From NCBI RefSeq assembly GCF_026262505.1, contig NC_067205.1:992001-1056000 (forward strand): 64,000 bases of DNA, written 5' to 3'. The position numbers and the translations under genes are program-made. This DNA is from Trichomonas vaginalis G3 (lineage: Eukaryota; Parabasalia; Trichomonadida; Trichomonadidae). The notes under the pieces are model-generated. The model had not been told where the DNA came from. It did not search any database and saw only the letters and a list, made by a program, of their open reading frames with translations. This document shows, in pieces, positions 1-9,791 of the stretch (within the stretch, counting starts at the first letter, position 1; each line of letters opens with the position of its first letter).

Positions 1-777
1 AGTAGATGTAAAGATATTCTATTGAGAGAACTTAAGAAACTACCGAATGGTCTAACATTTGTAGATTTGTTCGGTGGAAGTTTCTATATATCCCATTTGT
101 GCCATACTGTATTTCCTGACTCAAAGATTATATGCAATGACTTCGACAACTATATGAACCGTCTCAAACATATTCCAGACACTAACAAAATATTGAAAGA
201 GTTAAAAGAAAAGATACCTATAGGTAAGATGGAACGTATACCATTAGATAAGAAAGATATTGTGAGAGAGGTTTTGAAAAAAGCAGAATATATAGACTGG
301 GATAGTATATCTGCTAGACTATTATATAGTGGTGCTATAAGAGTTCATGACATTGAAACACTTATGTCAAAAGTTTTATATCTTAACTATACAAATGTTT
401 TCAAAGAGGACATAGAAAAATATATTGAGGGTATAGAGTTTGTGAGATGTCATTGGACAGATTTGTATGAAAAATATAAAGACAAGGAAAATGTTTTCTT
501 TATAGTGGACCCGCCGTTCTATAACACATGGGATTTTCAATACCAAGTAGACTGGACTTTGAGAGACTCTTTAGAAACTTTAGACGTTTTACATAACCAT
601 CCATGCTTTTACTTTACATCCGATAAAAGTGGTTTGGAAACCGTTATGAGATGGTTAGAGGACATACATGACTATGAGTTTATATATGACAAGATAGAAT
701 ATGAGAGAGGTCCTATAAACTGGAGAAAGTGTCATAACAAAGAAATTTTATTAGTAAGTAAATGTGGTTTGAAATAG
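1..777 (+). CDS. DNA N6-adenine methyltransferase (Dam/D12 class), 5' end outside window
   Basis: The product would transfer a methyl group from S-adenosylmethionine to adenine N6 in DNA. The D12-class motifs are visible: DLFGGSF (SAM-binding motif I) near the start and VDPPFYNT (catalytic DPPF/Y motif) about two thirds along. The reading frame is open from base 1, and the intact homologue in copy B shows that about 14 N-terminal residues, including the PFFG motif, fall outside the window. It is the first gene of the element. Its end overlaps the start of a 43-residue membrane-protein ORF. Polintons with adenine methylases are less usual than the core set; a role in marking element DNA is inference. 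Confidence 0.88.
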   Translation, partial: SRCKDILLRELKKLPNGLTFVDLFGGSFYISHLCHTVFPDSKIICNDFDNYMNRLKHIPDTNKILKELKEKIPIGKMERIPLDKKDIVREVLKKAEYIDWDSISARLLYSGAIRVHDIETLMSKVLYLNYTNVFKEDIEKYIEGIEFVRCHWTDLYEKYKDKENVFFIVDPPFYNTWDFQYQVDWTLRDSLETLDVLHNHPCFYFTSDKSGLETVMRWLEDIHDYEFIYDKIEYERGPINWRKCHNKEILLVSKCGLK

Positions 778-893
778 GACTACTTGTTTTAGGTTTTTTC
801 CATTGTGTCATTTACTTATTTGACGTGGCAGAAAGATATAGAGAATATGAAGATGAACCAATGCCTGCAAATGTCCAGTATATGTACTCGTAA
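762..893 (+). CDS. 43-residue single-span membrane protein
   Basis: This short ORF starts inside the last codons of the methyltransferase gene and in another frame (MWFEIGLLVLGFFHCVIYLF...). Residues 4-20 form one hydrophobic segment, followed by a charged tail rich in E, Y and D. The same ORF with the same start and stop is kept in copy B, with one conservative change (R to K) and one Q to H. Conservation of so short an overlapping frame suggests it is a real gene. No family is recognised; a membrane-active or holin-like role is only a guess. Confidence 0.55.
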   Translation: MWFEIGLLVLGFFHCVIYLFDVAERYREYEDEPMPANVQYMYS

Positions 894-916
894 GAGATAT
901 TTTTATCTAATATTAA

Positions 917-1279
917 ATGGACGCACAGAACTTAGCGAATGCACAGCAACCTGGACAACCAAACCCAGAGAATATTCCAAATGAAGTTAGAATACAAACT
1001 GCAATGGCAAACTATGGTCAAGTGCCAACAGATGTACAAATGCAAACTGCCATGTCAAATGACGCTGCGTTAGGCTTACCACCATGGTATGCAAATATGA
1101 GATGGAAAGAGTTTTATACAAACCCTGAAGTGGGATATAAACAACTTTATGCAGATGACGCGAACACAGGAGTTGACCCAGAATATGTTTTCTACCAGAG
1201 GAGAAACAGAATGTATGAGCTCCAGTTAAAGAATGCTATGGAACTCAACAGGAAACGTAAGAGACTAGGCGGACATTAG
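917..1279 (+). CDS. Conserved Polinton protein, 120 residues, Q/N-rich start and basic end
   Basis: This hypothetical protein has an N-terminal half rich in Q, N and P with an internal duplication (EVRIQTAMAN and DVQMQTAMSN), a central aromatic block (PPWYANMRWKEFY) and a basic end (RKRKRLGGH). The product is identical in copy B, although two silent base changes separate the genes, which indicates selection on the protein. A TTTTTAT box lies 12 bases before the ATG, as for the neighbouring structural genes. It sits among virion-type genes, so a minor virion role is plausible. No family is recognised. Confidence 0.75.
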   Translation: MDAQNLANAQQPGQPNPENIPNEVRIQTAMANYGQVPTDVQMQTAMSNDAALGLPPWYANMRWKEFYTNPEVGYKQLYADDANTGVDPEYVFYQRRNRMYELQLKNAMELNRKRKRLGGH

Positions 1280-1297
1280 ATTTTTACATATAGTAAA

Positions 1298-1540
1298 ATG
1301 GGTTTCTTCAGTAAGATAGGAAACTTCTTTCGAAATGTTGGAAGAGGTATATGGAATGGAATAAAAACCGTCGGAAGAGGAATTTGGAACGGTGTCAAAA
1401 ATATTGGTAAAAGAGTAGGTCAGTTCGTTGGTATTATACCTAAAGACCCTGAACCAGAAGAACAAGCTCCTGTTATACAACAGCCTGAACCTGCACCACA
1501 GTCTAGTTGGCAACCAAATCCAACACCTCAACCGTATTAA
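1298..1540 (+). CDS. Small amphipathic, membrane-lytic-like virion protein
   Basis: The 80-residue protein starts with an amphipathic, glycine-spaced segment with two near-repeats (VGRGIWNGIK and VGRGIWNGVK) and ends in a proline/glutamine-rich tail. This layout resembles small capsid-internal proteins of adenovirus and Polinton type (pVI-like lytic helices), but the match is by character and not by clear homology. The protein is identical in copy B despite three silent base changes. A TTTTTAC box precedes the ATG. The gene is convergent with the next gene, with only four bases between their stops. Confidence 0.65.
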   Translation: MGFFSKIGNFFRNVGRGIWNGIKTVGRGIWNGVKNIGKRVGQFVGIIPKDPEPEEQAPVIQQPEPAPQSSWQPNPTPQPY

Positions 1541-1544
1541 AAAA

Positions 1545-2393
1545 TTATATTTTTACCGTTCGATAGTAGTTGTATATGAAACTAAGTTCTAAGTAAAACG
1601 CATGGTATAATGGAATTATTCTCTTTCTTCCATCTGTTGTAAACCATACTTGAAAGTCTGAAATACTTCCACTTGGTGGTTCATATAGCTTTGTAGGTTT
1701 TTCGTAAAAGTCATTTGCCAAGCATAAAAAAGAGTTTTGGGCGCCAGAAAATGAAGCATGAACTATAATAGCAGCTGGGTCGAAAACATCTTTAAATAAA
1801 TATGGTTCATCTCTTGCATATCGACTGTAAATATTTGCTAAAGGAAGTTCGACTTTCTGATTTAACATTCTTTGCAAATAATACCATGACATTGCAGTGA
1901 ATTCTGTATATATTTGTTCGTCTTTCTTTGGATTGTCTTCGTAGATTTGAAATGACACTTGTGAATTTTGTTTGTCATATACAATTCTCACATAAAGTGT
2001 GCTCTCGGTATTTGCATATTCATCAGCATATTTTGCATAACATGAATTTATTTTATCTTCTATATTTTTTAACGCAGTCTGTAGAGAAGATGAAAGGTCA
2101 ACTTGTATTAGCTCAATTTCTTCCCACATTTTTCGTTTCCCTTCAGATATATAATCTATATGAAACCTTACAATAAATGGAAAACTTTTATCTTCTACAG
2201 ACACAAACTTCATTCTACGAAAGCCAATAGCTTTTGTGACAGATGGGTCTCTTAGCCATCTTAATGGGTAGTCAAAACGATAGCCTTCATGCTTTACGGT
2301 CTCTGTCTCAAACTTTTGACCGACATTCGTAAAAAGTTCATCTAATGGTTTAGTTGTAGCAACTCTTGAATTTTCTTTTTCTATTGAAAGCAT
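1545..2393 (-). CDS. Candidate minor capsid (penton-like) protein
   Basis: The 282-residue protein looks whole and differs from copy B at a single residue. Its pattern is beta-rich, with a C-terminal half (HASFSGAQNSFLCLAND, then KPTKLYEPP, FQVWFTTDG and FYLELSFIYNY) that recalls the jelly-roll penton proteins of Polintons. That assignment rests on pattern only. Another candidate for the same role lies at 16660-17467, next to the major capsid gene. It is divergent from the fibre gene across an 18-base shared promoter, which would couple expression of the two. Structure prediction against Polinton penton proteins would settle the call. Confidence 0.5.
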   Translation of the reverse strand: MLSIEKENSRVATTKPLDELFTNVGQKFETETVKHEGYRFDYPLRWLRDPSVTKAIGFRRMKFVSVEDKSFPFIVRFHIDYISEGKRKMWEEIELIQVDLSSSLQTALKNIEDKINSCYAKYADEYANTESTLYVRIVYDKQNSQVSFQIYEDNPKKDEQIYTEFTAMSWYYLQRMLNQKVELPLANIYSRYARDEPYLFKDVFDPAAIIVHASFSGAQNSFLCLANDFYEKPTKLYEPPSGSISDFQVWFTTDGRKRIIPLYHAFYLELSFIYNYYRTVKI

Positions 2394-2411
2394 ATTTTAT
2401 CTAGAATAAAA
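2394..2411. promoter_or_regulatory. 18-bp bidirectional promoter, penton-like and fibre genes
   Basis: Only 18 bases separate two divergent start codons. The core TTTTATCTAGAATAAAA is close to palindromic and recurs between another divergent pair at 18294-18311 and in copy B at 57694-57711. Confidence 0.6.
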
Positions 2412-3699
2412 ATGTCAAATGAAACAGCGTCTATGAGAGAAATACAACACAACCGACAACTCATTATGCAAGCTCTAAATAAGAACACAACAAACTTTTC
2501 AAACTATTCTAAGATATCTGAGTCATTGAAAGAAGGAAACTTAAAACTGACGATAAACCCAATGACAGACGAGTTTCTGTTTCAAGACAATAAGAACCAT
2601 ACTGTCTGTATAAATCCAACAAAAAGAACTTTAAACGAGAAACCTATAGATGAACTTCTTTTGAAAGCAGATATTGACAACAAAGCTGACAAAGAGTATG
2701 TCATTGAAAAAGTTCAAGAAGAACATGACAGAGCAGATGCAACATATGCAACAAAAGAGGATGTTGAAAAGAAAGCTGACAAAGAGTATGTTGACGATGA
2801 GTTAGCATATCTGGCTAGTGGGTTAGTGAAGAAGGCAGATAAGGAATATGTGGATGAAAAAGACAATGAAATTATAAAAAGGGTTGAATGGTACCATGAA
2901 CGGACATCGAAGATTTTAGAAGGTAAAGCCAATACAGGGTGGGTTTCAGGATGTTTAGACCTTAAAGCCGACAAAGAAACTGTAGATATGTTGACACAAA
3001 CGGTTTCAAGTCATACCAGAGGTTTAATGGAAGATGGACAACAGTTGAAAGAGCTTGAGAAAGGTGTTACAGAGTTAAGGAATACAAAAGCAGACTCGAC
3101 ATGGATAAAAGGATATGTAGATGCAACAAAAGAACGTATTTTCGCATGGACAGAAGGAACATACCCACAAAAATATCATAGACATAGCATCTCTGACGTA
3201 AATGAACTTGAAGAAAAGTTATATAAAAAAGCAGACAAAACAGAGCTTCAAACATTAAAGACAGAAATACTTCAAACAGTATATCCTATAGGTTCTATTT
3301 ATACGTCAATGAACTCTACCAGACCAGAAGTAGTACTTGGTTTTGGAACTTGGACTCAAATAGTCGACAGGTTTTTGTATTGTGCAAACTCTTCAAAGGA
3401 AACAGGTGGAAGTAAAACGATTTCAGGTGAAAACTTACCTGCACACAGTCACTACATAAATTTAACTACAGCTGAAGCAGGTTGGCATAAGCATAGATAT
3501 TGGGATTGGCAGGAATGACAAAAGGTAAAGGATATGATGTTAAAGACGACGTTAAGTTTGCTATAAATTGTTACTGGGTGACACTCAGGGAGGAGGAAGC
3601 CATACACATCGCGTTTCAGGATATACGCAAACAACGGGACAAAGTAAAGACTACATGCCACCTTACATGACAGTTTACGCATGGTATAGAAATGCTTAG
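2412..3699 (+). CDS. Phage-type fibre / receptor-binding protein (broken in this copy)
   Basis: The product resembles bacteriophage tail fibres. Residues of about 85-290 carry repeats of the KADKEYV(D) type, typical of trimeric coiled-coil or triple-stranded shafts. They are followed by a collar/tip domain with YPIGSIYTSMN, GFGTWTQIVDRFLY, and a GGSKTISGENLPAHSH motif, as in phage gp10-like C-terminal domains. The shaft is longer than in copy B by roughly one extra repeat block. In this copy the gene is broken (about one or two breaks near its end); the copy B version at 57712 looks whole. It shares a promoter with the divergent penton-like gene. It would sit on the virion surface and bind a host receptor. 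Confidence 0.8.
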
Positions 3700-4652
3700 T
3701 CGTCATTTTCAACTTCTTTAGCATATTCGTCAGGAGTTGTCTTATATTTGTTAGGAACTGTCTTTGAAAGTATACCACCTTGAACTTTGACAAGTTTGAA
3801 ACGAGGTCTGACAATAGTAGTTTTATCTTCTGCTTGCAGTCTGTACATTTTGCCATGTTTGCCTAAAACTTCATAATATTCTCTTGTATACTTTCTTCTA
3901 TTTTTACGAACACGAATGCGAGTACCTGTCGAGTTCCCATTGTTGTCATAGTCAATAGTATTTTCATATGGGTCGCGTTTAGGTATTTCTATTTTTACTT
4001 TGTCACCTTTCTTAAGTTTGAAGCCTGGCATTCTTTCTTGTTTGTCTCTTTTGACTAAACTATTAAATATATAGTCTTTCTCTAAGTCGGGTTGTTTTTC
4101 ATTTCTTCGGGGAGTGGTTTCCCAAACCTTTTTGTTTACGGCTATTGTAAATATTTAAAACTTGTCTCATCTTTGCCATGGAGAAGTGTCTATATTTGTC
4201 GTCATATGACATTTCATCTACCTCACCACCTTGTGGTTGGTTTAAGTCTCTTAAGATTTTTATACAACTGTCAATGACACCAAGAGCAGAATGGTTTTGG
4301 TCGACAATGAAATATTGGTTTACATTTTTTGAACGCAGATAGTTTTTAATATCGTCTGATTTGAAAGAACTTTCACAGTCAGATGTCAGTTTTGTTGGAT
4401 GGTATTTGTCAACGAATATTGTCAAAGCAGTTTTCACATCTAAAATATTTTTGGACTGTAATGGTATGGCTTCACAGTATCTTGTGTTTTGACCGACAAA
4501 TATTAGCCAGTATGGTGGTCCATCTTCTCTATACCTCGGAATGTTTTCCAAGATATCCATAAACCAAGCATTTGGTGTTGAACTAAAGATTTTTATCATG
4601 AGTGCTTTCTTTGTTGCTTAGAAACATAGGGGTCCTTGTTTGGATTCGTCAT
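3696..4652 (-). pseudogene. Polinton integrase (rve family), broken in this copy
   Basis: This is a retroviral-type integrase. Recognisable pieces are the core with WFMDILENIPR and LTSDCESSFKS, and a C-terminal basic SH3/chromo-like region (KKGDKVKIEIPKRDPYE... RKNRRKYTREYYEVLG). It would cut and join the element ends into host DNA. The gene is broken here (about two breaks); the copy B homologue at 58908-59867 is an uninterrupted 319-residue frame. Its stop overlaps the stop of the fibre gene, and it starts back-to-back with the next plus-strand gene across a 15-base shared TTTTTACCC spacer. Confidence 0.85.
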
Positions 4653-4667
4653 TTTTTACCCTAAGAA

Positions 4668-5068
4668 ATGGGTTTATTTGGCGCATTAGCAGGAGTTGCA
4701 TCCAGATTTTTGCCCGCAGTGGGAACAATAGCCAGAGGTGCATTTGGAATTGGAAGGAAGATTTTGAGTACATTAGGTATACTTAAAGAGAAAGCACAAC
4801 CTATTATACAAACTGTACAGAAAGGTTGGGAGTAGCACGAGATGCAGCAAATCTTATTCCAAATCCTGAAACAAGAGGAAAAGTTCAAGGATGGATGGAC
4901 AATGTAGGAAGACAAGCAGGAAACTACTATAACAAAGCAAATGACTACTATAACCAAGCAGGACACTATATGGACCAAGGTGAAAGATTCTTTAACAGAG
5001 GATATAACCATGCACAACAGTGGGTAAACAACAACCAACCGCAACCGCCTCAAACGTGGGGAATGTAA
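4668..5068 (+). pseudogene. Glycine-rich hydrophobic/amphipathic virion protein, broken in this copy
   Basis: The copy B homologue (133 residues) begins with a hydrophobic, glycine-spaced segment (GLFGALAGVASRFLPAVG), followed by an amphipathic helix and a repeat-rich C-terminal half with NYYNKANDYYNQAGHY-type tyrosine/asparagine repeats. This resembles membrane-active capsid-internal proteins of Polinton/adenovirus style. In copy A the frame is broken (about one break). It is transcribed away from the integrase gene over a shared short promoter. Confidence 0.6.
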
Positions 5069-5086
5069 ATTTTTTACTGAGATGAA

Positions 5087-5242
5087 ATGAACAATACAGC
5101 ATTGAGACAAATGGGTTCAAGATGGATTTGTCGACTTCCAGCAGTTACACAACCACGTGTTTGTCAAGTTCTTCCTATACCTCAGGAAGTTTTAGACCGA
5201 CTTAAAAAACCTAAACAACCAGTTGAAAACAAACCAAACTAA
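5087..5242 (+). CDS. 51-residue proline-rich conserved small protein
   Basis: The short ORF (MNNTALRQMGSRWICRLPAV...) starts at the second ATG of ATGAAATGAAC; the first ATG stops at once. It is preceded by TTTTTACTGAGATGAA, the same box found before the next gene at 5262, so the two genes appear to have duplicated promoters. Copy B keeps the ORF with one P to T change. Two cysteines and a basic, proline-rich tail are visible. The function is not recognised. Confidence 0.6.
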   Translation: MNNTALRQMGSRWICRLPAVTQPRVCQVLPIPQEVLDRLKKPKQPVENKPN

Positions 5243-5261
5243 AATTTTTTACTGAGATGAA

Positions 5262-5829
5262 ATGACCGAAGAAGTTGAAACGGTAGATTTGACACCACAA
5301 ACAAAAAGTTCAGAACCATTGTCAAAACCTGTCAAAGAACTTACAGATGAAGAGAAAAATTCAATAATAGAAAGTGCCAGGTCTGGAAATACAAACCCTA
5401 ACTATAAAGTCACTTTTCATAGAAATGGAACGGCTAGTATCTCAAAAAAGAAACAGACTCTCACAAATAAAATATTGAAGTCTGAAGGAGCTTTCGAGAC
5501 AACAGATGGAAAAGTTTACTTCACTGACCAACAGTTCATTATAGAACATCTCATTGACTTAGAGTCGAAATATTCTAAACTTTACAACAAACACAAAAAG
5601 TTGAAAGGAAAACAAAAACAAATGGCATATGATATTTATGAAGATGTTGACGACACAACCATACCTGCAAGTGAGGTAAAGTCAGAGGAACCGAAAAGTG
5701 ACGAAAAACCGATAGAAGAAGAAAAACCAAAAACTGAAGATAAACCAAAACCAAAGTTTAAGTCAACCTTCATTAGCTGGTATGGGTTGGCGTCAAAGAC
5801 TTATGGCAGCCGGTGGTTATGTAAAGTAA
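5262..5829 (+). pseudogene. Charged K/E/P-rich conserved Polinton protein, broken near its end here
   Basis: The protein has an acidic start, a central block with SGNTNPNYKVTFHRNGTASIS and a helical KLYNKHKKLKGKQKQMAYDI region, then a low-complexity E/K/P tail. In copy B the frame is whole (194 residues) and ends in a glycine/aromatic motif (LAGMGWRQRLMVAGGYVK). In copy A it looks broken once. The upstream box TTTTTACTGAGATGAAATG is the structural-gene type. The short conserved C-terminal motif after a disordered tail suggests a docking peptide, as in scaffold or cement proteins; this is inference. Confidence 0.6.
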
Positions 5830-5859
5830 AGAAAAAAATATTTTTTTATTTTTATAAAA

Positions 5860-8012
5860 ATGCCCCCATATAGAATGGATAGAAAATCTGCTAGAATAAA
5901 AGCAGAGTTAGAAAGATATGGTTGGAAAGTTTCGAAGAAGTTTAAATATAGGAAGGGAAAGCCAATAAAAGTCTATGACAAACTGTCTGGTCTTCGCTAC
6001 GAGATGGACTTAGAAACAGCACGCGCAAATTATCCAAACAGACTAGAGAGGTTAGAAGAAGAACGTCTTATGGACATGCCTTTCGATGTTAGTGAACCTC
6101 AAGTTGAAGGACACGACGGCTTTGCCAGATTCTACTGGAAACATGACGAACAATTGCATCCTTTGAGAAGGAAAAAAGGAAAAGGTGAAGACAAACATGC
6201 TCCCATGGAAAGAACAAGATATGCATATGAAAAGTACCGTGAAGTTAGAAGTCAAATTACATCTGGTCGAACCTTTACAGTAAACTTTGACGAAGGAAAG
6301 AACAAAGAAGGCTTCATGGGTGTACTTGCTGCCATACAAGACGGAAATAAGAAAGGATACAATCTCAGACTAACCGTAACAGATTTGGACGGTCACATTT
6401 ACTATGCACATGGCAATGTCACAACAGCTGCAATGCTTCTTGACGCTTTCAAGACTACAAAGAGAGAACAAATGGTTGACTCCGACTCAGACATTTTGAA
6501 TGCAATTGAAGGAATTGCAAGTGTCAAGTTCGAATGGTACCAACCTAACCCTCAAGCAGTCAGACAACATGCTGGATACTTCCCGTTCATAAATAAGTCT
6601 GACATTGACTTGACAAGGTATGGAATTTACAATTCAATTGAAACAATTGTCAATGAACCTTGCATTCTTACATGTCTCAGGAACTCTGGTCTTGTTTCAG
6701 AAGAGAAGATGAAGTATCTTGAGTCATGTGTGAAGACAAGGTACATTCTCAGAGGTCAATTGGCAAAAATTGCACCGTTGGCAAATGTCAATATCCGAGT
6801 CAACATACCTACAGCTAAAGGTTCTTCACATGACGACTATGTTGTTGACAAAGACTTACCATGGTTGAAGATTGTAATTGTCCACAACCACTTCATGTTG
6901 AACGAAAGTCTTACAAACCCATTGTTCGGAAAAGGCAAGTGCAACATTGTCAGAGCTGTAAACATTCTTTTCGAGAAAGGTTTGTTGGAACCAATTCCAG
7001 ATGACAAGCTGACAGAAACTTTTGTACCAAAAGACGAAACAAACTTTTCATTGTTAGCAAGACCAAAAGTTGTTCCAGACAAAGTTCTAGCACAAAAGAA
7101 GTACACAGTTCCAAAAGGAGTTGGATTGTTCGGATACCAACCTGAACCAGAAGAACTTCCAATGAGGTTGCAAGAACTTCAAGATGCTATAAACAAACTT
7201 CCATTGAGACATCCAATTGACGTCAAATTGTATTGGAGAGCATCTGAGTTAGGTCAGAAGGTTTTATATGAAACAGGTTGCTTCGACGATGTTTATGAGA
7301 TAGCAGGCGAAGTTTCTCAGAAGATAAGAGACTCACTTGAATTTCCACGAACTGGACCCATTGGTTGCGACAAGTTCGACTCAGATGAAAAGATATACTA
7401 TGTCGACCTTAACGCTGCGTACATGAGGTTCGTCCAATATATCCCGACTGGAATTCCAAACGAAGATGGTGAGTTCCCAGGAAGGAACTATACAGTTGGA
7501 AAAGTCATACAACAACTGTATGATATTAGGAAAGCTTCAAACCCCAAACTTGCAATGACACTCAAATTGCTTATGAATTCGACATGGGGATATTCCATTA
7601 AGAAACCTCAAGAGATGAAGAGTAAACATTATGAGAAGGTCGACAACTTTGTTGAAAGGTTTCTCCTTTTGTTTTGAAGTACGAATTCACTCAAGGTCAA
7701 AGTGGCTTAGTAACCACATTAAAACCTATTGTCGAACATTGGTCTTACCCTCAGTTCGCAAAGGCAGTCCTTGACAACTACAACAAATTCTTCTCCGAAG
7801 TCAAATCCAAAGTGAAGGTTTACTATGAGAACATTGACGCACTCATGACGAACGAAGAAGGCTATAACAAACTCATTGAAATGGGAATGGTCGGTGAAAA
7901 GATGGGTCAATTCAAATTGGACAAAATTTTCACCGAAGTTCATGTCCTCTCCAAGCGTAAGTACTGGGGCATACTTGAAGACGGCACAGAAATAAAACAT
8001 TGCATGAAATAA
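5860..8012 (+). pseudogene. PolB-like (protein-primed type) DNA polymerase, broken
   Basis: This would be the replicative DNA polymerase of the element. Family B motifs are visible in order: motif A (YYVDLNAAYMRF, near 7390), motif B (KLLMNSTWGYS, near 7570) and a motif C-like YYENIDALMTN near 7830, followed by a thumb-like KLDKIFTEVHVLSKRKYWGI. The gene does not run as one frame (about one break). The region between motifs A and B is short for the family. Base and codon use here is more GC-rich than in the structural genes. An AAAAAATATTTTTTTATTT stretch precedes the ATG, the promoter type of the replication genes. Copy B keeps only the downstream part, behind an HNH gene. Confidence 0.75.
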
Positions 8013-8145
8013 AAAATTTTTATTCGAATTTGAATCGGACAGGTCGAGTTACACCATTCTTGGTCTCAAACTCATATATAACCTGTTTGTTTGTATTTTC
8101 GTCGACTATGGCACGAGACACGAACATTGACCAAACGGACAAAAA

Positions 8146-8395
8146 GTGTCATTTCAGATGGTCCCGCAGCCAATCGCATTCGAGCACTTCGAAGAAGCCT
8201 TACGTTCCAAGGGAGAGGGTGTCTGGTGCAAGGCAGAGGTCATGAACTCTACGAGCAGTACATCCTCAATGCCTGGGAGGACAAATCGTCCTTGGATTGG
8301 CAATTCTACCAACTCCTCTGGGACGACCTCCTACGCAACTGGGATGACGAAAGAGTCCAATTCAGAGGTCGGGAACTAATTGTCCAAATTACCTT
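8146..8395 (+). pseudogene. Small W/D/E-rich Polinton protein, broken in this copy
   Basis: The copy B homologue (62341-62607) is an 88-residue acidic, tryptophan-rich helical protein. It has segments such as PQPIAFEHFEEALRSKGEGV and DWQFYQLLWDDLLRNWDDER. In copy A the frame is broken about once or twice. It lies just after the polymerase and ahead of the tail-to-tail HNH gene. No family is recognised. Confidence 0.45.
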
Positions 8396-8466
8396 AATTT
8401 AACCCACTTAATACTAAACACCTAAATTTACTCGGGGTTTCCCCCTAAAATAAAATTTTTTTACTC

Positions 8467-8760
8467 TTAGAACCACTCGAGGTTCTCCTTACGGTTGTTG
8501 AGCTTGTCACCGTCAATGTGTCTGACCCTCGTCTTCTTGTCTGGATTTGGAACCCATTGAATTGCGACAAGCTTGCCCATGGAGATTGAACCGCGATTCC
8601 GAAGGTTAAGGTTCAAGTGTCCCAAGTTGTTGAGGACTGGGGTAAGAACCTTGCCTGTCTCCTTGTTGCGGATTTTGTATGGGTAGGGTTGGGAAATTTC
8701 GTAAGTGTCATCGGCAACAAGGGTTGCCCAATTCCTCTTCTTCGTGTTTCTCTTCTTCAT
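8467..8760 (-). CDS. HNH-family endonuclease, small
   Basis: The 97-residue protein carries an HNH signature of the phage/homing-endonuclease kind: GKLVAIQWVPNPDKKT followed by VRHIDGDKLNNRKENLEWF, with His, Asp and Asn in the expected ββα-metal spacing. It is preceded by a TYEISQPYPYKIRNKETGK domain that looks like a NUMOD4-type DNA-binding lead. It would nick or cut DNA. It looks whole in copy A and broken in copy B. Its upstream region overlaps the C-terminal coding region of the adjacent coiled-coil gene. A free-standing nuclease inside a Polinton could drive its own spread between elements; that is inference. Confidence 0.8.
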   Translation of the reverse strand: MKKRNTKKRNWATLVADDTYEISQPYPYKIRNKETGKVLTPVLNNLGHLNLNLRNRGSISMGKLVAIQWVPNPDKKTRVRHIDGDKLNNRKENLEWF

Positions 8761-9152
8761 CTTCTTCCTCTTCTTCCTCTTCTTCTCGACAATTCCTTCT
8801 TCAATCTGTGTTCACGAATTACGGTGTTGGAGGTTCTGTCCTTTCGAGTACCTTCCAGATGGCGTCTATCTCTTCGAAGAAACGGTAGATGAGTCTGGCA
8901 AGGTCTCGTTCTCTCTCGCGTAAATGTGCAAGGTTTCCGTGAAATCGTTCAGGCGTTTTCTCATTGGAAGCTTGGTTCATGAGGACATCGGTTTTGAGAT
9001 TGGTCATCTCTGTCATAAGACTACTTTGGAGAGTCTTCGGTGTTTGTCAGATGAGCTTTCAAATTCAAAATTTGAATTTGAACTGGGCGCTTGTCTGGCA
9101 ACATTGAAAGGACATCTGCCATTGTGTTCGGCTTCGGTGCTTGTTCGGACAT
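8708..9152 (-). pseudogene. Coiled-coil protein with acidic/basic tail, broken in this copy
   Basis: The copy B homologue (150 residues) is a helical coiled-coil protein (LKAHLTNTVKTLQSSLMEEM ... RLIYRFFEEIDAIWKVL) ending in a low-complexity EEEKEEEEKRRR tail. Copy A shows about two breaks. A host-like initiator, TCATTTTTTCG, lies directly before the ATG. No family is recognised. Confidence 0.5.
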
Positions 9153-9228
9153 CGAAAAAATGAAGTGGTTTGAGAATGACGGTTTTACTTCAAAAAGCTT
9201 GTTATGACGGTTAAGTCATACAACAAGT

Positions 9229-9768
9229 TTAAATAATATCTTGTTCTTTCTTCTGAACGTTTGTTGTCTCTTCGATAAAAGTTTCGAACATGAGAACCAA
9301 AAAACGTTTTTTGAGATTGCGGAAGAGTTCAGGCAAACGTTCATATTCTGGATATGTTGGGAGCAGTTCAAAACATCTGAGCTGACTTTCGGACAAAATT
9401 GGGACAATGTCAGAAAATTCATCTTTGGTCGGACTGCTTGAAGGTAAGTCCCTTACATGTAAGTAGCTCTGGTAAAGTCTTCTCATCTCTGCTAACTTCT
9501 GGAGTATAGCTTCGTAATTTAAGAGTTTTAATTTTAATTGTCTTATTCCACTCTTTACTTCTAAACGGTAAGTATCCATGAGGTCAAGAGTAGCTTTGGT
9601 AGCTTTAAGTGGAGCTATCTGTTCCTTGACTTGTGCAATTTTGGTTGCAATTGTGGTTTGAGCTCCTTCAAGTTCGCCGTCTATGTCGTTCTCAACACCT
9701 TCAACCATAGCTTGAAACTCTTCATCGGTCCATTGAGTTTGGTGTGGGACGAATTTAACTTGCTTCAT
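9229..9768 (-). CDS. Coiled-coil protein, about 180 residues
   Basis: This long helical protein (EGAQTTIATKIAQVKEQIAP ... IRQLKLKLLNYEAILQKLAE) has a coiled-coil pattern over residues of about 25-95. A more structured C-terminal half follows, with LSESQLRCFELLPTYPEYER and LPELFRNLKKRFLVLMFETF. Copy B (63390-63974) is nearly identical except at the C-terminal end. The neighbours on the same strand are also coiled-coil proteins. No family is recognised. Confidence 0.6.
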   Translation of the reverse strand: MKQVKFVPHQTQWTDEEFQAMVEGVENDIDGELEGAQTTIATKIAQVKEQIAPLKATKATLDLMDTYRLEVKSGIRQLKLKLLNYEAILQKLAEMRRLYQSYLHVRDLPSSSPTKDEFSDIVPILSESQLRCFELLPTYPEYERLPELFRNLKKRFLVLMFETFIEETTNVQKKEQDII

Positions 9769-9791
9769 TCAAAAAAGAAAAAAAAATGTTT

